From Rhodospirillaceae bacterium (GTDB taxonomy: Bacteria; Pseudomonadota; Alphaproteobacteria; Reyranellales; Reyranellaceae), in contig WOUR01000002.1 of NCBI GenBank assembly GCA_009772935.1, positions 62,001-126,000 on the forward strand: DNA of 64,000 nucleotides. Direction: 5' to 3'. Every line of letters starts with the position of its first letter. Position 1 is the stretch's first letter. Below are positions 34,246-43,116 of the stretch, piece after piece. The notes beneath the pieces were generated by a model. The model saw only the letters and a program-made list of their open reading frames with translations, had not been told where the DNA came from and ran no database searches. Position numbers and translations under genes: made by a program.

Positions 34246-34815
34246 ATGACGAAGCGGAGAAAGTGGACGGCGGTTGGTGTCGCCCTGATAGCCTTCATGG
34301 CCGGCGGGGCGGGGCAAGCACAGCAGCTCAAAAACGAGAACCTGCTCGTGGGCATGCCGCAGGGCTTCAAGCTCGGCTTCAAGGACTCGAAGAACGGCAT
34401 GAACATGCAGGAGTTCGTGCCGGCCTCGGAGACGGTGGAGAACTGGACCGAGATGGTTACCGTCCAGGTGTTCCTCGGCCGCAAGGATCTGGAACCGTTG
34501 CAGTTTCTGTCGCTGATGCAAAAGCAGTGGGCCGAAGCCTGCAAGGGCAGCACGGCGACGCCGGTCGCAACCGGCAAGGTGAACGGCTACGACGCCACCT
34601 CGATCCTGTTGCGCTGCCCGTTTCTGGCCTCCACGGGCAAGCCCGAGACCACGATGCTGAAGGCGATCAAGGGTAACGACAGCTTCTATGTCGTGCAGCG
34701 CGCCGTGCGGTCGGTCCCGACGCCGGAGCGTCTGGAGACGATGAAGAAGTACATCGAGAGTGTCAGCGTCTGCGATTCGCGGCTGCCGTCGCGGCCCTGC
34801 CCGACGGTCAAATAA
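34246..34815 (+). CDS. Secreted protein of unknown function
   Basis: 189 aa. Signal peptide MTKRRKWTAVGVALIAFMAGGAGQAQ is followed by a mature region with NENLLVGMPQGFKLGFKD, GYDATSILLRCPF and three cysteines, including DSRLPSRPCP at the end. ATG 34246 chosen because AGGGG precedes it by 6 nt; a longer start at 34231 has none. It abuts the convergent map gene tail to tail. Not recognised. Confidence 0.7.
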   Translation: MTKRRKWTAVGVALIAFMAGGAGQAQQLKNENLLVGMPQGFKLGFKDSKNGMNMQEFVPASETVENWTEMVTVQVFLGRKDLEPLQFLSLMQKQWAEACKGSTATPVATGKVNGYDATSILLRCPFLASTGKPETTMLKAIKGNDSFYVVQRAVRSVPTPERLETMKKYIESVSVCDSRLPSRPCPTVK

Positions 34816-35562
34816 TCAGGCCAAGGTCAGGATCAGCGGCCCGCGTCGCGTCGCGACCAGCGTGTGCTCGTACTGCACCGTCGCCTCGTGCCCGGGCGGG
34901 CGCAGCGTCCAGCCATCGTCCATCTCCTCGACGTGATCCGCGCCGAGCGACAGGAAGGGCTCGATCGTGAAGACGAGGCCTTCCGTGATGCGCCGGCGGT
35001 CGTGCTTCTCGTACCAGGTCGGGATTTCCGACGGCTCGTCGTGCAGCGAGCGGCCGACGCCGTGGCTGGCCAGATTGCGCACGAGGCTGTAGCCCTTCCT
35101 CTTCGCAAAGTTCTCGATCGACCGGCCGACCTCGTTCAGCCGGACGCCGGGCCTCACGGCGCGGATGCCGGCCCACATGGCACGCCGCCCGTCCTCACAG
35201 AGGCGTTCGATGCGCGGGCTGGTGGGCGGTACGGCGAAGCTCGCGCCGGTGTCGCCGAAGAAGCCATCCAGCTCGGCCGAGACGTCGATGTTGACCAGAT
35301 CGCCGGCCTTGATGACCGTTTCGTCGGGGATGCCGTGGGCGCAGTCGGGCCCTACCGAGATGCAGGTTGCGCCCGGAAAGCCGTAGGTGACTTCGGGGGC
35401 CGAGCGGGCGCCTTCCTTCTCCAGCAGGGCTCGGCCGAGATCGTCCAGTTCCTTGGTCGTCATGCCGGGCTCCAGCGCCTCGCCCATGGCGGCGAGGGTG
35501 CGGGCCACCAGCTGGCCGACGGCGCGCAGCTTCTCCAGCTGGTCTTCATTTTCGATGGTCAT
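34816..35562 (-). CDS. map: Methionine aminopeptidase, type I
   Basis: 248-aa metallopeptidase removing N-terminal Met. Metal ligands: aspartates in VNIDVSAEL and FFGDTGASF, His in SHGVGRSLHDEP, and the glutamates in FTIEPFLSLG and ATVQYEHTLV. GGAGG lies just before its ATG. Plus-strand neighbour acyl-CoA dehydrogenase is divergent across 131 nt holding the LiuR-like operator. This is probably the housekeeping or a second MAP copy; which one is not visible. Confidence 0.94.
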   Translation of the reverse strand: MTIENEDQLEKLRAVGQLVARTLAAMGEALEPGMTTKELDDLGRALLEKEGARSAPEVTYGFPGATCISVGPDCAHGIPDETVIKAGDLVNIDVSAELDGFFGDTGASFAVPPTSPRIERLCEDGRRAMWAGIRAVRPGVRLNEVGRSIENFAKRKGYSLVRNLASHGVGRSLHDEPSEIPTWYEKHDRRRITEGLVFTIEPFLSLGADHVEEMDDGWTLRPPGHEATVQYEHTLVATRRGPLILTLA

Positions 35563-35582
35563 GGTCAGCCTCCTAACCGCCG

Positions 35583-35611
35583 TTGACGTTTACGTAAAGG
35601 TAAACTACCTA
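35583..35611 (+). promoter_or_regulatory. Promoter with LiuR-like (MerR-type) operator
   Basis: GTTTACGTAAAGGTAAAC at 35588-35605 contains the perfect palindrome TTTACGTAAA and an inverted GTTTAC/GTAAAC pair. It overlaps the spacer between TTGACG (35583-35588) and TACCTA (35606-35611). MerR-family activators bind in such spacers; LiuR sites of branched-chain amino acid/fatty acid genes have this TTTACGTAAA core (family knowledge). Drives the acyl-CoA dehydrogenase operon. Confidence 0.6.
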
Positions 35612-35693
35612 CCTTGGGCTGGCGGACCAACCGCCGGCGGCCCACAGTCCCTTCAAGAAGACTGACCCTACCGATCGTTGGAGGACGATGCTC

Positions 35694-36836
35694 GTGACTG
35701 CCGCTCTGGCCGCGCATTACACGCAAGAACACCAGATGTTCCGTAAGACCTGCCGGCGCTTCTTCGAAAAGGAAGTGACCCCGTTCCACATGAAGTGGGA
35801 GGAAGAGGGAATCGTGCCGCGCGACCTGTGGCGCAAGGCGGGCGAGCAGGGGCTTCTGGGCATGACCATGCCTGAGGCCTATGGCGGCGCGGGCGCGGAT
35901 TTCCTCTACAGCGCGATCATGATCGAGGAGCAGGGACGGGCGCTGGCGTCCGGGCCGGCCTTCTCGCTGCACAACGACATCGTGGTTCCCTACCTGCTCC
36001 ACTACGGCACGGAAGAGCAGAAGAAGAAGTGGATTCCCAAGGCCTGCTCCGGCGAGCTGGTGACGGCCATCGCCATGACCGAGCCGGGCACAGGCTCCGA
36101 CCTTCAGGCGGTGAAGACGACGGCCGTCATGGATGGCAACGAGTGGGTCATCAACGGCTCCAAGACCTTCATTTCCAACGGCCAGCTCGCCGACCTGGTG
36201 ATCGTGGTCGCCAAGACCGATCCCAAGCTCGGCGCCAAGGGAACATCCTTGATTGCCGTCGAGACGAAGACCGAAGGCTTCAAGCGCGGCCGCAATCTCG
36301 AGAAGATCGGCATGAAGGCGCAGGACACGTCGGAGCTGTTCTTCCAGGACGTGCGCGTGCCGGCGGATCACCTGCTGGGCGGGCCGGGCATGGGCTTCGT
36401 CCAGCTGATGCAGCAGCTGCCGCAGGAGCGGCTGGTCATCGCCATCCAGGCGGTGGCGGCCATCGAGGCGGCGCTGGAGCATACGCTCGCCTACGTGAAG
36501 GAGCGCAAGGCGTTCGGGAAGCAGATCATCGATTTCCAGAACACGCGCTTCAAGCTGGCCGAACTCAAGACCAAGGCCCATATCGCGCGTGTCTTCGTCG
36601 ACGACTGCGTGGCCAAGCACCTCAAGGGCGAGCTCGACGTCGCGACCGCGGCGATGGCCAAGTACTGGACGACCGAGCTGCAGTGCGAACTGATCGACGA
36701 GTGCCTGCAGTTCCACGGCGGCTACGGCTACATGTGGGAATACCCGATCGCCCGCCTCTACGCCGACGCCCGCGTGCAGAAGATCTACGGCGGCACCAAC
36801 GAGATCATGAAGGAACTGATCGGGCGGACGCTCTGA
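35694..36836 (+). CDS. Acyl-CoA dehydrogenase
   Basis: About 380-aa FAD enzyme for the first beta-oxidation step (isovaleryl- or long-chain-type). The family motifs are AMTEPGTGSDL, NGSKTFISNG, and QFHGGYGYMWEYPIAR with the catalytic glutamate region; YGGTNEIMKELIGR at the end. GTG 35694 is preferred: GGAGGA (35680-35685) sits 8 nt before it but only 2 nt before ATG 35688. Followed by a REP pair and the thiolase gene. Confidence 0.95.
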   Translation: MTAALAAHYTQEHQMFRKTCRRFFEKEVTPFHMKWEEEGIVPRDLWRKAGEQGLLGMTMPEAYGGAGADFLYSAIMIEEQGRALASGPAFSLHNDIVVPYLLHYGTEEQKKKWIPKACSGELVTAIAMTEPGTGSDLQAVKTTAVMDGNEWVINGSKTFISNGQLADLVIVVAKTDPKLGAKGTSLIAVETKTEGFKRGRNLEKIGMKAQDTSELFFQDVRVPADHLLGGPGMGFVQLMQQLPQERLVIAIQAVAAIEAALEHTLAYVKERKAFGKQIIDFQNTRFKLAELKTKAHIARVFVDDCVAKHLKGELDVATAAMAKYWTTELQCELIDECLQFHGGYGYMWEYPIARLYADARVQKIYGGTNEIMKELIGRTL

Positions 36837-36847
36837 CCTTTCATCCT

Positions 36848-36953
36848 CATCCTGGGGAGCCGCGCTCTGCGCGGCGTCTCGAAGGATGGGCAACATCAAG
36901 ACTGGTTCCCACCCTTCGAAACGCGGTCCCCGGGACCGCTCCTCAGGGTGAGG
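36848..36953. repeat. REP-like inverted pair (family 1, copy 2)
   Basis: Unit A 36848-36893: CATCCTGGGGAG, stem GCCGCGC-TCT-GCGCGGC, CGTCTCGAAGGATG. Unit B 36908-36953: CCCTTCGAAACG, stem CGGTCCC-CGGGACCG, CTCCTCAGGG. The outer CATCCT of unit A pairs with AGGATG. Sits between acyl-CoA dehydrogenase and thiolase genes. Confidence 0.85.
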
Positions 36954-36989
36954 TCAAAGGGTAATCTGGACATCGAATAGGAGATCGAC

Positions 36990-38201
36990 ATGACCGACGC
37001 ATACATCTACGACGCCGTCCGCACCCCGCGTGGCAAGGGCCGCAAGGATGGCTCGCTGCACGAAGTGACGCCGGTGCGTCTGGCCGTCACCGCGCTGCAG
37101 GCCGTGCGGGACCGCAACCATCTCGACACGCACCTGGTCGACGACATCGTGCTGGGCTGCGTCATGCCGATCGGCGAGCAGGGCGCCGACATCGCGCGCA
37201 CCGCGTCGGTGATGGCGGGCTATGCCGAGACCGTCTCGGGCGTGCAGGTCAACCGCTTCTGCGCCTCGGGCCTCGAAGCCACCAACATGGCGGCGGCGCA
37301 GGTCATGTCGGGCCAGAGCCAGGCCGCGATCGGCGGCGGCGTCGAGAGCATGAGCCGCGTGCCGATGGGCTCGGACGGCGGCGCCTGGGCGGTCGACCCG
37401 GCCGTGGCGATCCCGATGTACTTCGTGCCGCAGGGCGTTTCGGCCGACCTGATCGCCACCAAGTACGGCATGAGCCGCGACGACGTCGACAGCTACGCCG
37501 TCGAATCGCAGAGGCGCGCCAAGGCCGCCTGGGACGCCGGCTACTTCAAGAAGTCGATCGTGCCGGTGCGCGACCAGAACGGCATCGAGCTGCTGGCCCA
37601 CGACGAGTTCCTGCGTCCGACCACGACCATGCAGACGCTGGCCGCGCTGGAGCCCAGCTTCAAGATGCAGGGCGAGATGATGCCGGGCTTCAACGCGGTG
37701 GCGCAGCAGCGCTATCCCGAGGTCGAGAAGATCAATCACGTGCACCATGCCGGCAACTCGTCGGGCATCGTCGACGGCGCCGCGGCCATCCTGGTCGGCA
37801 GCAAGGAGTTCGGCGAGAAGGCCGGCCTCAAGCCGCGCGCGCGGATCCGTTCGTTCGCCTCGATCGGCTCGGAGCCGGCGATCATGCTGACCGGCCCGGC
37901 GCCGGCCTCGGAGAAGGCGCTGAAGCGCGCCGGCATGTCGGTGGGCGACATCGACCTGTTCGAATTGAACGAGGCCTTCGCCGCCGTCGTGCTGCGCTAC
38001 ATGCAGATCCTCAAGATGCCGCACGACAAGATCAACGTGAACGGCGGCGCGATCGCCATGGGCCATCCGCTGGGCGCCACCGGGGCGATGATCCTCGGCA
38101 CGCTGCTCGACGAGCTCGAGCGCCGCAACCTCTCGACCGGCCTCGCCACGCTCTGCGTCGGCGGCGGCATGGGCACCGCCACCATCATCGAGCGCGTCTG
38201 A
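36990..38201 (+). CDS. Acetyl-CoA C-acyltransferase (thiolase)
   Basis: 403-aa thiolase cleaving 3-ketoacyl-CoA. Active site cysteine is in [10 protein letters not shown], the second histidine in [14 protein letters not shown], and the third in [11 protein letters not shown]. Full length for a FadA-type thiolase. It lies downstream of the acyl-CoA dehydrogenase gene and upstream of the multifunctional FadJ gene; REP elements separate all three, so cotranscription is plausible but not certain. Confidence 0.95.
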   Translation: MTDAYIYDAVRTPRGKGRKDGSLHEVTPVRLAVTALQAVRDRNHLDTHLVDDIVLGCVMPIGEQGADIARTASVMAGYAETVSGVQVNRFCASGLEATNMAAAQVMSGQSQAAIGGGVESMSRVPMGSDGGAWAVDPAVAIPMYFVPQGVSADLIATKYGMSRDDVDSYAVESQRRAKAAWDAGYFKKSIVPVRDQNGIELLAHDEFLRPTTTMQTLAALEPSFKMQGEMMPGFNAVAQQRYPEVEKINHVHHAGNSSGIVDGAAAILVGSKEFGEKAGLKPRARIRSFASIGSEPAIMLTGPAPASEKALKRAGMSVGDIDLFELNEAFAAVVLRYMQILKMPHDKINVNGGAIAMGHPLGATGAMILGTLLDELERRNLSTGLATLCVGGGMGTATIIERV

Positions 38202-38217
38202 GAAACCTCGACCCATT

Positions 38218-38327
38218 GCCGACCCTTCGAGACGGCCGCTGCGCGGCCTCCTCAGGGTGAGGCAGTGGCTCTAGGAAAATCCTCACCCTGAGGAGCGAGC
38301 AGAGCGAGCGTCTCGAAGGGTGGCCAC
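38218..38327. repeat. REP-like inverted pair (family 1, copy 3)
   Basis: Here the order is reversed: unit B at 38218-38262 (CCCTTCGAGACG, stem GGCCGC-TGC-GCGGCC, CTCCTCAGGG), then unit A at 38281-38327 (CACCCTGAGGAG ... CGTCTCGAAGGGTG). The outer arms CACCCT and AGGGTG pair. The central sequence of this unit A (GCGAGCAGAGCGAGC) is a direct repeat, not an inverted one, so this unit is partly degenerate. Confidence 0.8.
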
Positions 38328-38349
38328 GGGAAGAAATCGGAGACCAACC

Positions 38350-40599
38350 ATGATCAACTACAACGTCGATTCGGACGGCATCGCGACCATCACCTGGGAC
38401 ATGCCCAACCGCGCGATGAACGTGCTGAACGAGGCCTCGATGACGGCCTATGCCGGCGCGCTCGAGACCGCGCTGAAGGACGAGAAGGTCAAGGGCATCA
38501 TCATCACGTCGGGCAAGGACAGCTTCATCGCCGGTGCCGACCTCGAGATGATCCTGGGCCTCGACACGTCCGACGCGTCGAAGCTGATGGAGCAGTTCAG
38601 CCAGCTGCAGAAGATGTTCCGCCGCCAGGAGACCGGCGGCAAGCCGATCGTGGCCGCGATCAACGGCACGGCGCTGGGCGGCGGCTTCGAGATCTGCCTC
38701 GCCACCCACTATCGCATCGCCGCGGCCAACCCGAAGACCAAGGTCGGCCAGCCCGAGGTCAAGATCGGCCTGCTGCCGGGCGGCGGCGGTACGCAGCGCA
38801 TTCCGCGCCTGATCGGCGTGCAGAACGCGGCGCCTATCCTGCTCGAAGGCAAGGACCTCACGGTCGACGCCGCCAAGGGCCTGGGTCTCATTCACGAGGT
38901 CGTGCCGGCGGACGAGCTGCTGGTCCGCGCCAAGGCCTGGCTGACGGCGCCGGCGACCGAGCAGGTCGTGCCGGAATATGCCGGCAAGGGCGCCAAGGCG
39001 ATCGACGGCCGCGCCGTGCAGCCGTGGGACCGCAAGGGCTTCAAGGTGCCGGGCTTCCCCGGCGGCCAGGTCTGGAGCCCGCCGGGCGTCATGACCTTCA
39101 TCGGCGGCAGCGCCATGGTGCGCGGCAAGACCAACGGCGTCTATCCGGCGCCGAAGGCGATCATGAGCTGCGTGTACGAGGGCCTTCAGCTGCCGTTCGA
39201 TGCCGGCCTCAAGGTCGAGACCCGCTACTTCGTCTCGCTGCTGCGCGACCCCGTCGCCAAGAGCATGATCCGCACCCTGTTCTTCGGGCTGCAGGAAGCC
39301 AACAAGCTGGTGCGCCGGCCGAAGGGCGTTCCGAAGCAGGAGTACAAGAAGATCGGCGTGCTGGGCGCCGGCCTGATGGGCGCCGGCATCGCCACCGTCT
39401 CGGTGCAGGCCGGGCTCGACATCGTGCTGATCGATCGCGACCAGGCGGCGGCCGACAAGGGCAAGGCGCACATCGCCGACGAGCTGGGCAAGCTGGTGAA
39501 GCGCAAGCGCCTCGACCAGGCGAAGGCCGACGCCATGCTGGCCAAGGTCACGGCGACGCCGGACTTCGGCGCGCTCAAGGACTGCGACCTCGTGATCGAG
39601 GCGGTGTTCGAGAACCGCGAAGTGAAGGCCGAGGCCACGAAGAAGGCCGAGGCTGCGCTGCCGAAGACCGCGGTGTTCGCGTCGAACACCTCGACCCTGC
39701 CGATCACCGGCCTCGCCGAAGCCTCGGCGCGGCCCGACCAGTTCATCGGCCTGCACTTCTTCTCGCCGGTCGAGAAGATGCCGCTGGTCGAGATCATCGT
39801 CGGGCAGAAGACCTCGCAGGAGACGCTCGCGCGGGCTCTCGATTACGTCCAGAAGATCCGCAAGACGCCGATTGTCGTGAACGACAGCCGCGGCTTCTTC
39901 ACCTCCCGCGTCTGCGGCGCCTTCATCAGCGAAGGCCATCGCATGCTGAAGGAGGGCGTCCCGGCCGCCATGATCGAGAACTGCGCGCGCTATGCCGGCA
40001 TGCCGGTCGGCCCGCTGTCGCTCAACGACGAGGTCGCCATCGACCTGTCGTGGAAGATCATGGACCAGACCCGGCGCGACGCCGAGGCCGCGGGCCAGAA
40101 GTTCGAGGGCGGGGGCACCGAGGACATCCTCGAGCTGATGGTCAAGAAGCTGGAGCGCTTCGGCCGCAAGAACGGCAAGGGCTTCTACGAGTATCCGGCC
40201 GACGGCAAGAAGCGCCTGTGGCCGGAGCTGCAGAAGTACTTCCCGGCCGATCCGGCGCTGCTCTACGGCGAGGGCGAGGAGAAGCGCGCCAAGGAGGACG
40301 AGATCAAGAAGCGCCTGCTCTACGTGCAGGCGGTCGACACCGCGCGCTGCCTCGAGAGCAACGTGCTGACCAACCCGCAGGACGGCGACGTCGGCTCGAT
40401 CATGGGCCTGGGCTTCGCGCCGCAGACCGGCGGCGCCATCAGCCTGATCGACCAGGTCGGCATCAAGACGTTCGTCGCCGAGTGCGACGAGTTCGCGAAA
40501 AAGTACGGCCCTCAGTTCGAGGTGCCGAAGCTGCTGCGCGACATGGCCGCCAAGGGCGCAAGCTTCTACGGCAAGTACCAGCCCGCCAAGGCAGCCTGA
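38350..40599 (+). CDS. fadJ: Fatty acid oxidation multifunctional enzyme (enoyl-CoA hydratase/3-hydroxyacyl-CoA dehydrogenase)
   Basis: 749 aa. The N-terminal crotonase domain (1-~190) has GSKDSFIAGADLEM-like motif (SGKDSFIAGADLEM) and GGGFEICLATHYRIA; the second domain (~330-620) has the NAD motif GVLGAGLMGAGIA and FFSPVEKMPLVEI with the catalytic His region. Domain order is FadB/FadJ. ATG 38350 follows a GGAGA. Ends 72 nt before the next gene. Completes the beta-oxidation set. Confidence 0.95.
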   Translation: MINYNVDSDGIATITWDMPNRAMNVLNEASMTAYAGALETALKDEKVKGIIITSGKDSFIAGADLEMILGLDTSDASKLMEQFSQLQKMFRRQETGGKPIVAAINGTALGGGFEICLATHYRIAAANPKTKVGQPEVKIGLLPGGGGTQRIPRLIGVQNAAPILLEGKDLTVDAAKGLGLIHEVVPADELLVRAKAWLTAPATEQVVPEYAGKGAKAIDGRAVQPWDRKGFKVPGFPGGQVWSPPGVMTFIGGSAMVRGKTNGVYPAPKAIMSCVYEGLQLPFDAGLKVETRYFVSLLRDPVAKSMIRTLFFGLQEANKLVRRPKGVPKQEYKKIGVLGAGLMGAGIATVSVQAGLDIVLIDRDQAAADKGKAHIADELGKLVKRKRLDQAKADAMLAKVTATPDFGALKDCDLVIEAVFENREVKAEATKKAEAALPKTAVFASNTSTLPITGLAEASARPDQFIGLHFFSPVEKMPLVEIIVGQKTSQETLARALDYVQKIRKTPIVVNDSRGFFTSRVCGAFISEGHRMLKEGVPAAMIENCARYAGMPVGPLSLNDEVAIDLSWKIMDQTRRDAEAAGQKFEGGGTEDILELMVKKLERFGRKNGKGFYEYPADGKKRLWPELQKYFPADPALLYGEGEEKRAKEDEIKKRLLYVQAVDTARCLESNVLTNPQDGDVGSIMGLGFAPQTGGAISLIDQVGIKTFVAECDEFAKKYGPQFEVPKLLRDMAAKGASFYGKYQPAKAA

Positions 40600-40625
40600 A
40601 CGGACTGCATCGCTTGCACTGACGC

Positions 40626-40680
40626 GGCGTCCACGGCAATTATCCCTTCCTCAAATCTGGAGGGAATTGCCGTGGACGCC
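40626..40680 (+). promoter_or_regulatory. Perfect hairpin covering the hydratase Shine-Dalgarno and start codon
   Basis: Arms GGCGTCCACGGCAATT (40626-40641) and AATTGCCGTGGACGCC (40665-40680) are exact inverse complements, 16 bp. After a two-base bulge, CCCTTC (40644-40649) can pair with GGAGGG (40659-40664). GTG start (40672-40674) and Shine-Dalgarno are both inside the fold. No T-run follows. A translation-control structure is inferred. Confidence 0.65.
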
Positions 40681-41460
40681 AAGGAAATCGCCGCACTCGC
40701 CGACCGTATCGTCGAAGGCCGCTGCTCGAAGACGACGATGGACTGGCTTGCGGATGCCACGGCGAGCCTCTCCGAGGCCGATGCCTACAAGGTCCAGTTC
40801 GCGGTTCACGACAAGCTCGAGGGCGCTGGCTGGAAGCTCGCCGGCTGGAAGGTCGCCTTCGCCGTTCCGGCCCAGTACGAGCCGCTGAAGCTCTCGGGTC
40901 CGGCCTTCGCCGGCATCTACACGAGCGGCATCCGCCAGAGTGGCGCGGTGTTCGAGAAGGGCTGGCCGCTCAAGGCCGGCGTCGAGTGCGAGATGGTGGC
41001 GCGCATGGCCAAGGACGTGCCGGTCGGCACGGAATACACCGCCCAGTCGATCCAGGACTTCGTCGCCAACCTCTATTGCGGCATGGAAGTCGTCGAGAAC
41101 CGCTACGGCGACGCCTCCAAGCTGGGCGGCCCGGGCCGGATTGCCGACGACGTGCTGCAGGCCGCCTGCATCGTCGGCACCGAGATCAAGGACTGGCAGA
41201 AGACCGACTTTGCCAACGTGAAGGGCCGCTCCGAGTTCGAGGGCAAGGAGATCGGCGCCGGTCCCGGCAGCAACGTGATGGGCGGCGCGATGATCTCGCT
41301 CGCGTGGCTGGCCAACAGGCTGATCGCCAACGGCAAGCAGTTGAAGGCCGGCGACATGATCCTGACCGGCTCGGTGCACCCGCCGCAGTTCCTGCCGGGC
41401 GCCGGCGTTGCGAAGACCGAGTTCGTCGGGCTGGGCGGGGCGGAGATCACCGTCAAGTAA
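40672..41460 (+). CDS. 2-oxopent-4-enoate hydratase/fumarylacetoacetate hydrolase-like protein
   Basis: 262 aa, FAH superfamily (MhpD/HpcG-like). N-terminus DAKEIAALADRIVEGRCSKTTMDWLADAT matches hydratases; metal-binding glutamates in AGVECEMVARMA and GMEVVENRYG; LKAGDMILTGSVHPP near the end. Likely hydrates a 2-hydroxy-dienoate from meta-cleavage of aromatics. GTG start with GGAGGGA 6 nt upstream, all inside a hairpin. Cotranscribed with the cupin gene, 25 nt downstream. Confidence 0.85.
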   Translation: MDAKEIAALADRIVEGRCSKTTMDWLADATASLSEADAYKVQFAVHDKLEGAGWKLAGWKVAFAVPAQYEPLKLSGPAFAGIYTSGIRQSGAVFEKGWPLKAGVECEMVARMAKDVPVGTEYTAQSIQDFVANLYCGMEVVENRYGDASKLGGPGRIADDVLQAACIVGTEIKDWQKTDFANVKGRSEFEGKEIGAGPGSNVMGGAMISLAWLANRLIANGKQLKAGDMILTGSVHPPQFLPGAGVAKTEFVGLGGAEITVK

Positions 41461-41485
41461 GACATCCTTCGATCAGGAGGCTGGC

Positions 41486-41971
41486 ATGGCAAAGCCGATC
41501 GCGAACCTCGACGACGTGGCCTTCGACGACGTCGAGGAGGACGGCCTCTACACCTCCCGCCGCGCCCGCTTCAGCGACGCGATCGGCGCTCGCAACCTAG
41601 GCTACAACCTCACGCTCCTGCCGCCCGGCAAGGCGCAGTGCCCGTTCCACAGCCATCACGGTGAGGAGGAGATGTTCCTCATCCTGGAGGGCGAGGGCGA
41701 ACTGCGGTTCGGCGAGGAGCGGCATCCGATCCGCAAGCACGACGTCATCGCCTGTCCGCCGGGCGGGCCTGAGGTGGCGCACCAGATCATCAACACCGGC
41801 ACCGAGACGATGCGCTATCTCGCCGTCTCGACCCGCGTCCCGCTCGATTCCTGCGAGTATCCGGACTCCGGCAAGATCTCGATCGTCGCCGGCAACGGCA
41901 ATGCCACGACGCTCTGGAAGATGTTCCGCGCGGAGACCACGGTCGACTACTACGACCGCGAGAAGAAGTAG
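41486..41971 (+). CDS. Cupin-domain protein
   Basis: 161-aa single-domain cupin. Motif 1 CPFHSHHGEEEMFLILEGEGELRFG carries His, His and Glu ligands; motif 2 region is PPGGPEVAHQIINTG. May bind a metal and act in catabolism with the neighbouring hydratase. AGGAGG precedes ATG 41486. Substrate unknown. 22-nt tail overlap with the convergent gene. Confidence 0.85.
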   Translation: MAKPIANLDDVAFDDVEEDGLYTSRRARFSDAIGARNLGYNLTLLPPGKAQCPFHSHHGEEEMFLILEGEGELRFGEERHPIRKHDVIACPPGGPEVAHQIINTGTETMRYLAVSTRVPLDSCEYPDSGKISIVAGNGNATTLWKMFRAETTVDYYDREKK

Positions 41972-42333
41972 CCGCGGTCGGCAATCAGCAGACGATCGAG
42001 ATGCGCTGTCTCCTCTGACCAGCCGCCCGGCGGCCAGGGCGCCGACGGATCGATCGGCTCGCGCAGAGGGTAGGACGGCACCTCGTTGCCCTCCAGCATC
42101 TCGACGTCGATCCTGAAATCCTCGTCCTGCTCGAAGCCGTGCCAGTGCAGGAACTCGCCGTAGGCCCGGCGGCCGTCGCGCAGGCAGAGGACGAAGCCCG
42201 CCGCGCTGTCGTGCATGTCGCCATAGGCCCAGAAGCGCTCGACCTTCTGGATGTCGGTCGGCGCGAAGCCATGGCTCTCGACGTCGATGACCTCGAGCGC
42301 ATGGCCCAACTCGTAGAAGCCGCGAATCTGCAT
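41950..42333 (-). CDS. Conserved-looking hypothetical protein
   Basis: 127-aa soluble protein, no signal or membrane helix. Sequence features: VIDVESHGFAPTDIQKVERFWAYGDMHDSAAGFVLCLRDGRRAYGEFLHWHGFEQDEDFRIDVE with aromatic and acidic patches. It overlaps the cupin gene by 22 nt tail to tail. I do not recognise a family. It is monocistronic. Confidence 0.6.
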   Translation of the reverse strand: MQIRGFYELGHALEVIDVESHGFAPTDIQKVERFWAYGDMHDSAAGFVLCLRDGRRAYGEFLHWHGFEQDEDFRIDVEMLEGNEVPSYPLREPIDPSAPWPPGGWSEETAHLDRLLIADRGYFFSRS

Positions 42334-42546
42334 CCTACCATCGTATCAAATGTTTCAGCTCAGCCCTGAGCACTTGCCTCGAATTCAGAGGGAACATATC
42401 ATGAACAAAGACATGAGGAGGAAGCCTTGGGCGTATCTTTCGCAAGGACGGGCGCGACATTCGCAGCAGGCCGGACCGTGCCGCACTGGCCGCAGCCGGG
42501 CCTGTCGCGACTGGCGGTCGACCGGCTCGGTCGCCACCATGCCGGG

Positions 42547-43086
42547 ATGCGCCGGACGGCGCCGAGGCTCACCGACCGGCTGTTCTTTGCCGTTCTTCCG
42601 GACGCCGAGACGGCGGACAGGATCGCCGAGCGCGCCGCCGCCTGGCGGGCGCGGCACGGGCTGACGGGACGGCTGCTCAAGGCGGCGCACTTCCACGTCA
42701 ATCTGGCGCCGGTGCACGAGGGCATCGGCCTGCCCGAGGCCTCGGAGATCGAGGACTGGGTGGCGCGGGCGCGCGAGATTCCGATGCCGTCGTTCCGCGT
42801 CGGCTTTGACCGGCTGACGAGCTTCGCCAACGGCGCCCTGGTCCTGACGGGAGAGGAGGCGACCATCGGCCTCGAGGTGCTGCAGCAGCGCCTGAGCGAT
42901 GCGCTCGACGATACGCCGCGGCCGGCACGACGCTACACGCCGCACGTGACCCTGCTTCACGACGGCCGCCACGTCGAAACCGAGCCAGTCGAGCCGATCG
43001 CCTGGACGGTCCGCGACGTCGCGCTGGTGCACGGTCGGGCCGGCCGGACGGCGCATCGCTGCCTGGTGCGGCTGCCGCTGGGCTGA
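42547..43086 (+). CDS. 2H phosphoesterase (LigT/2'-5' RNA ligase-like), first copy
   Basis: 179 aa. LigT-type fold with two repeats, each normally bearing HxTx. First motif here is HFHVNL, where Asn replaces the Thr (HxN); the second, PHVTLL, is intact. Start taken at ATG 42547 by homology with the tandem paralogue at 43117; TTG 42427 with GAGGAGGA 5 nt upstream would add 40 residues. Predicted phosphodiesterase or RNA ligase activity. 30 nt before the second copy. Confidence 0.75.
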   Translation: MRRTAPRLTDRLFFAVLPDAETADRIAERAAAWRARHGLTGRLLKAAHFHVNLAPVHEGIGLPEASEIEDWVARAREIPMPSFRVGFDRLTSFANGALVLTGEEATIGLEVLQQRLSDALDDTPRPARRYTPHVTLLHDGRHVETEPVEPIAWTVRDVALVHGRAGRTAHRCLVRLPLG

Positions 43087-43116
43087 GCCTTCCCCGGAAG
43101 ACGTTCTCGACGCGCC

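Noticed and set aside
42401-42664. Plus-strand ATG frame with a good AGAGGGA site upstream of the first 2H gene
   Set aside because: Product is Arg/Pro/Ser-rich after ~15 codons and overlaps the real gene out of frame; it may be a leader only, but nothing supports a protein.
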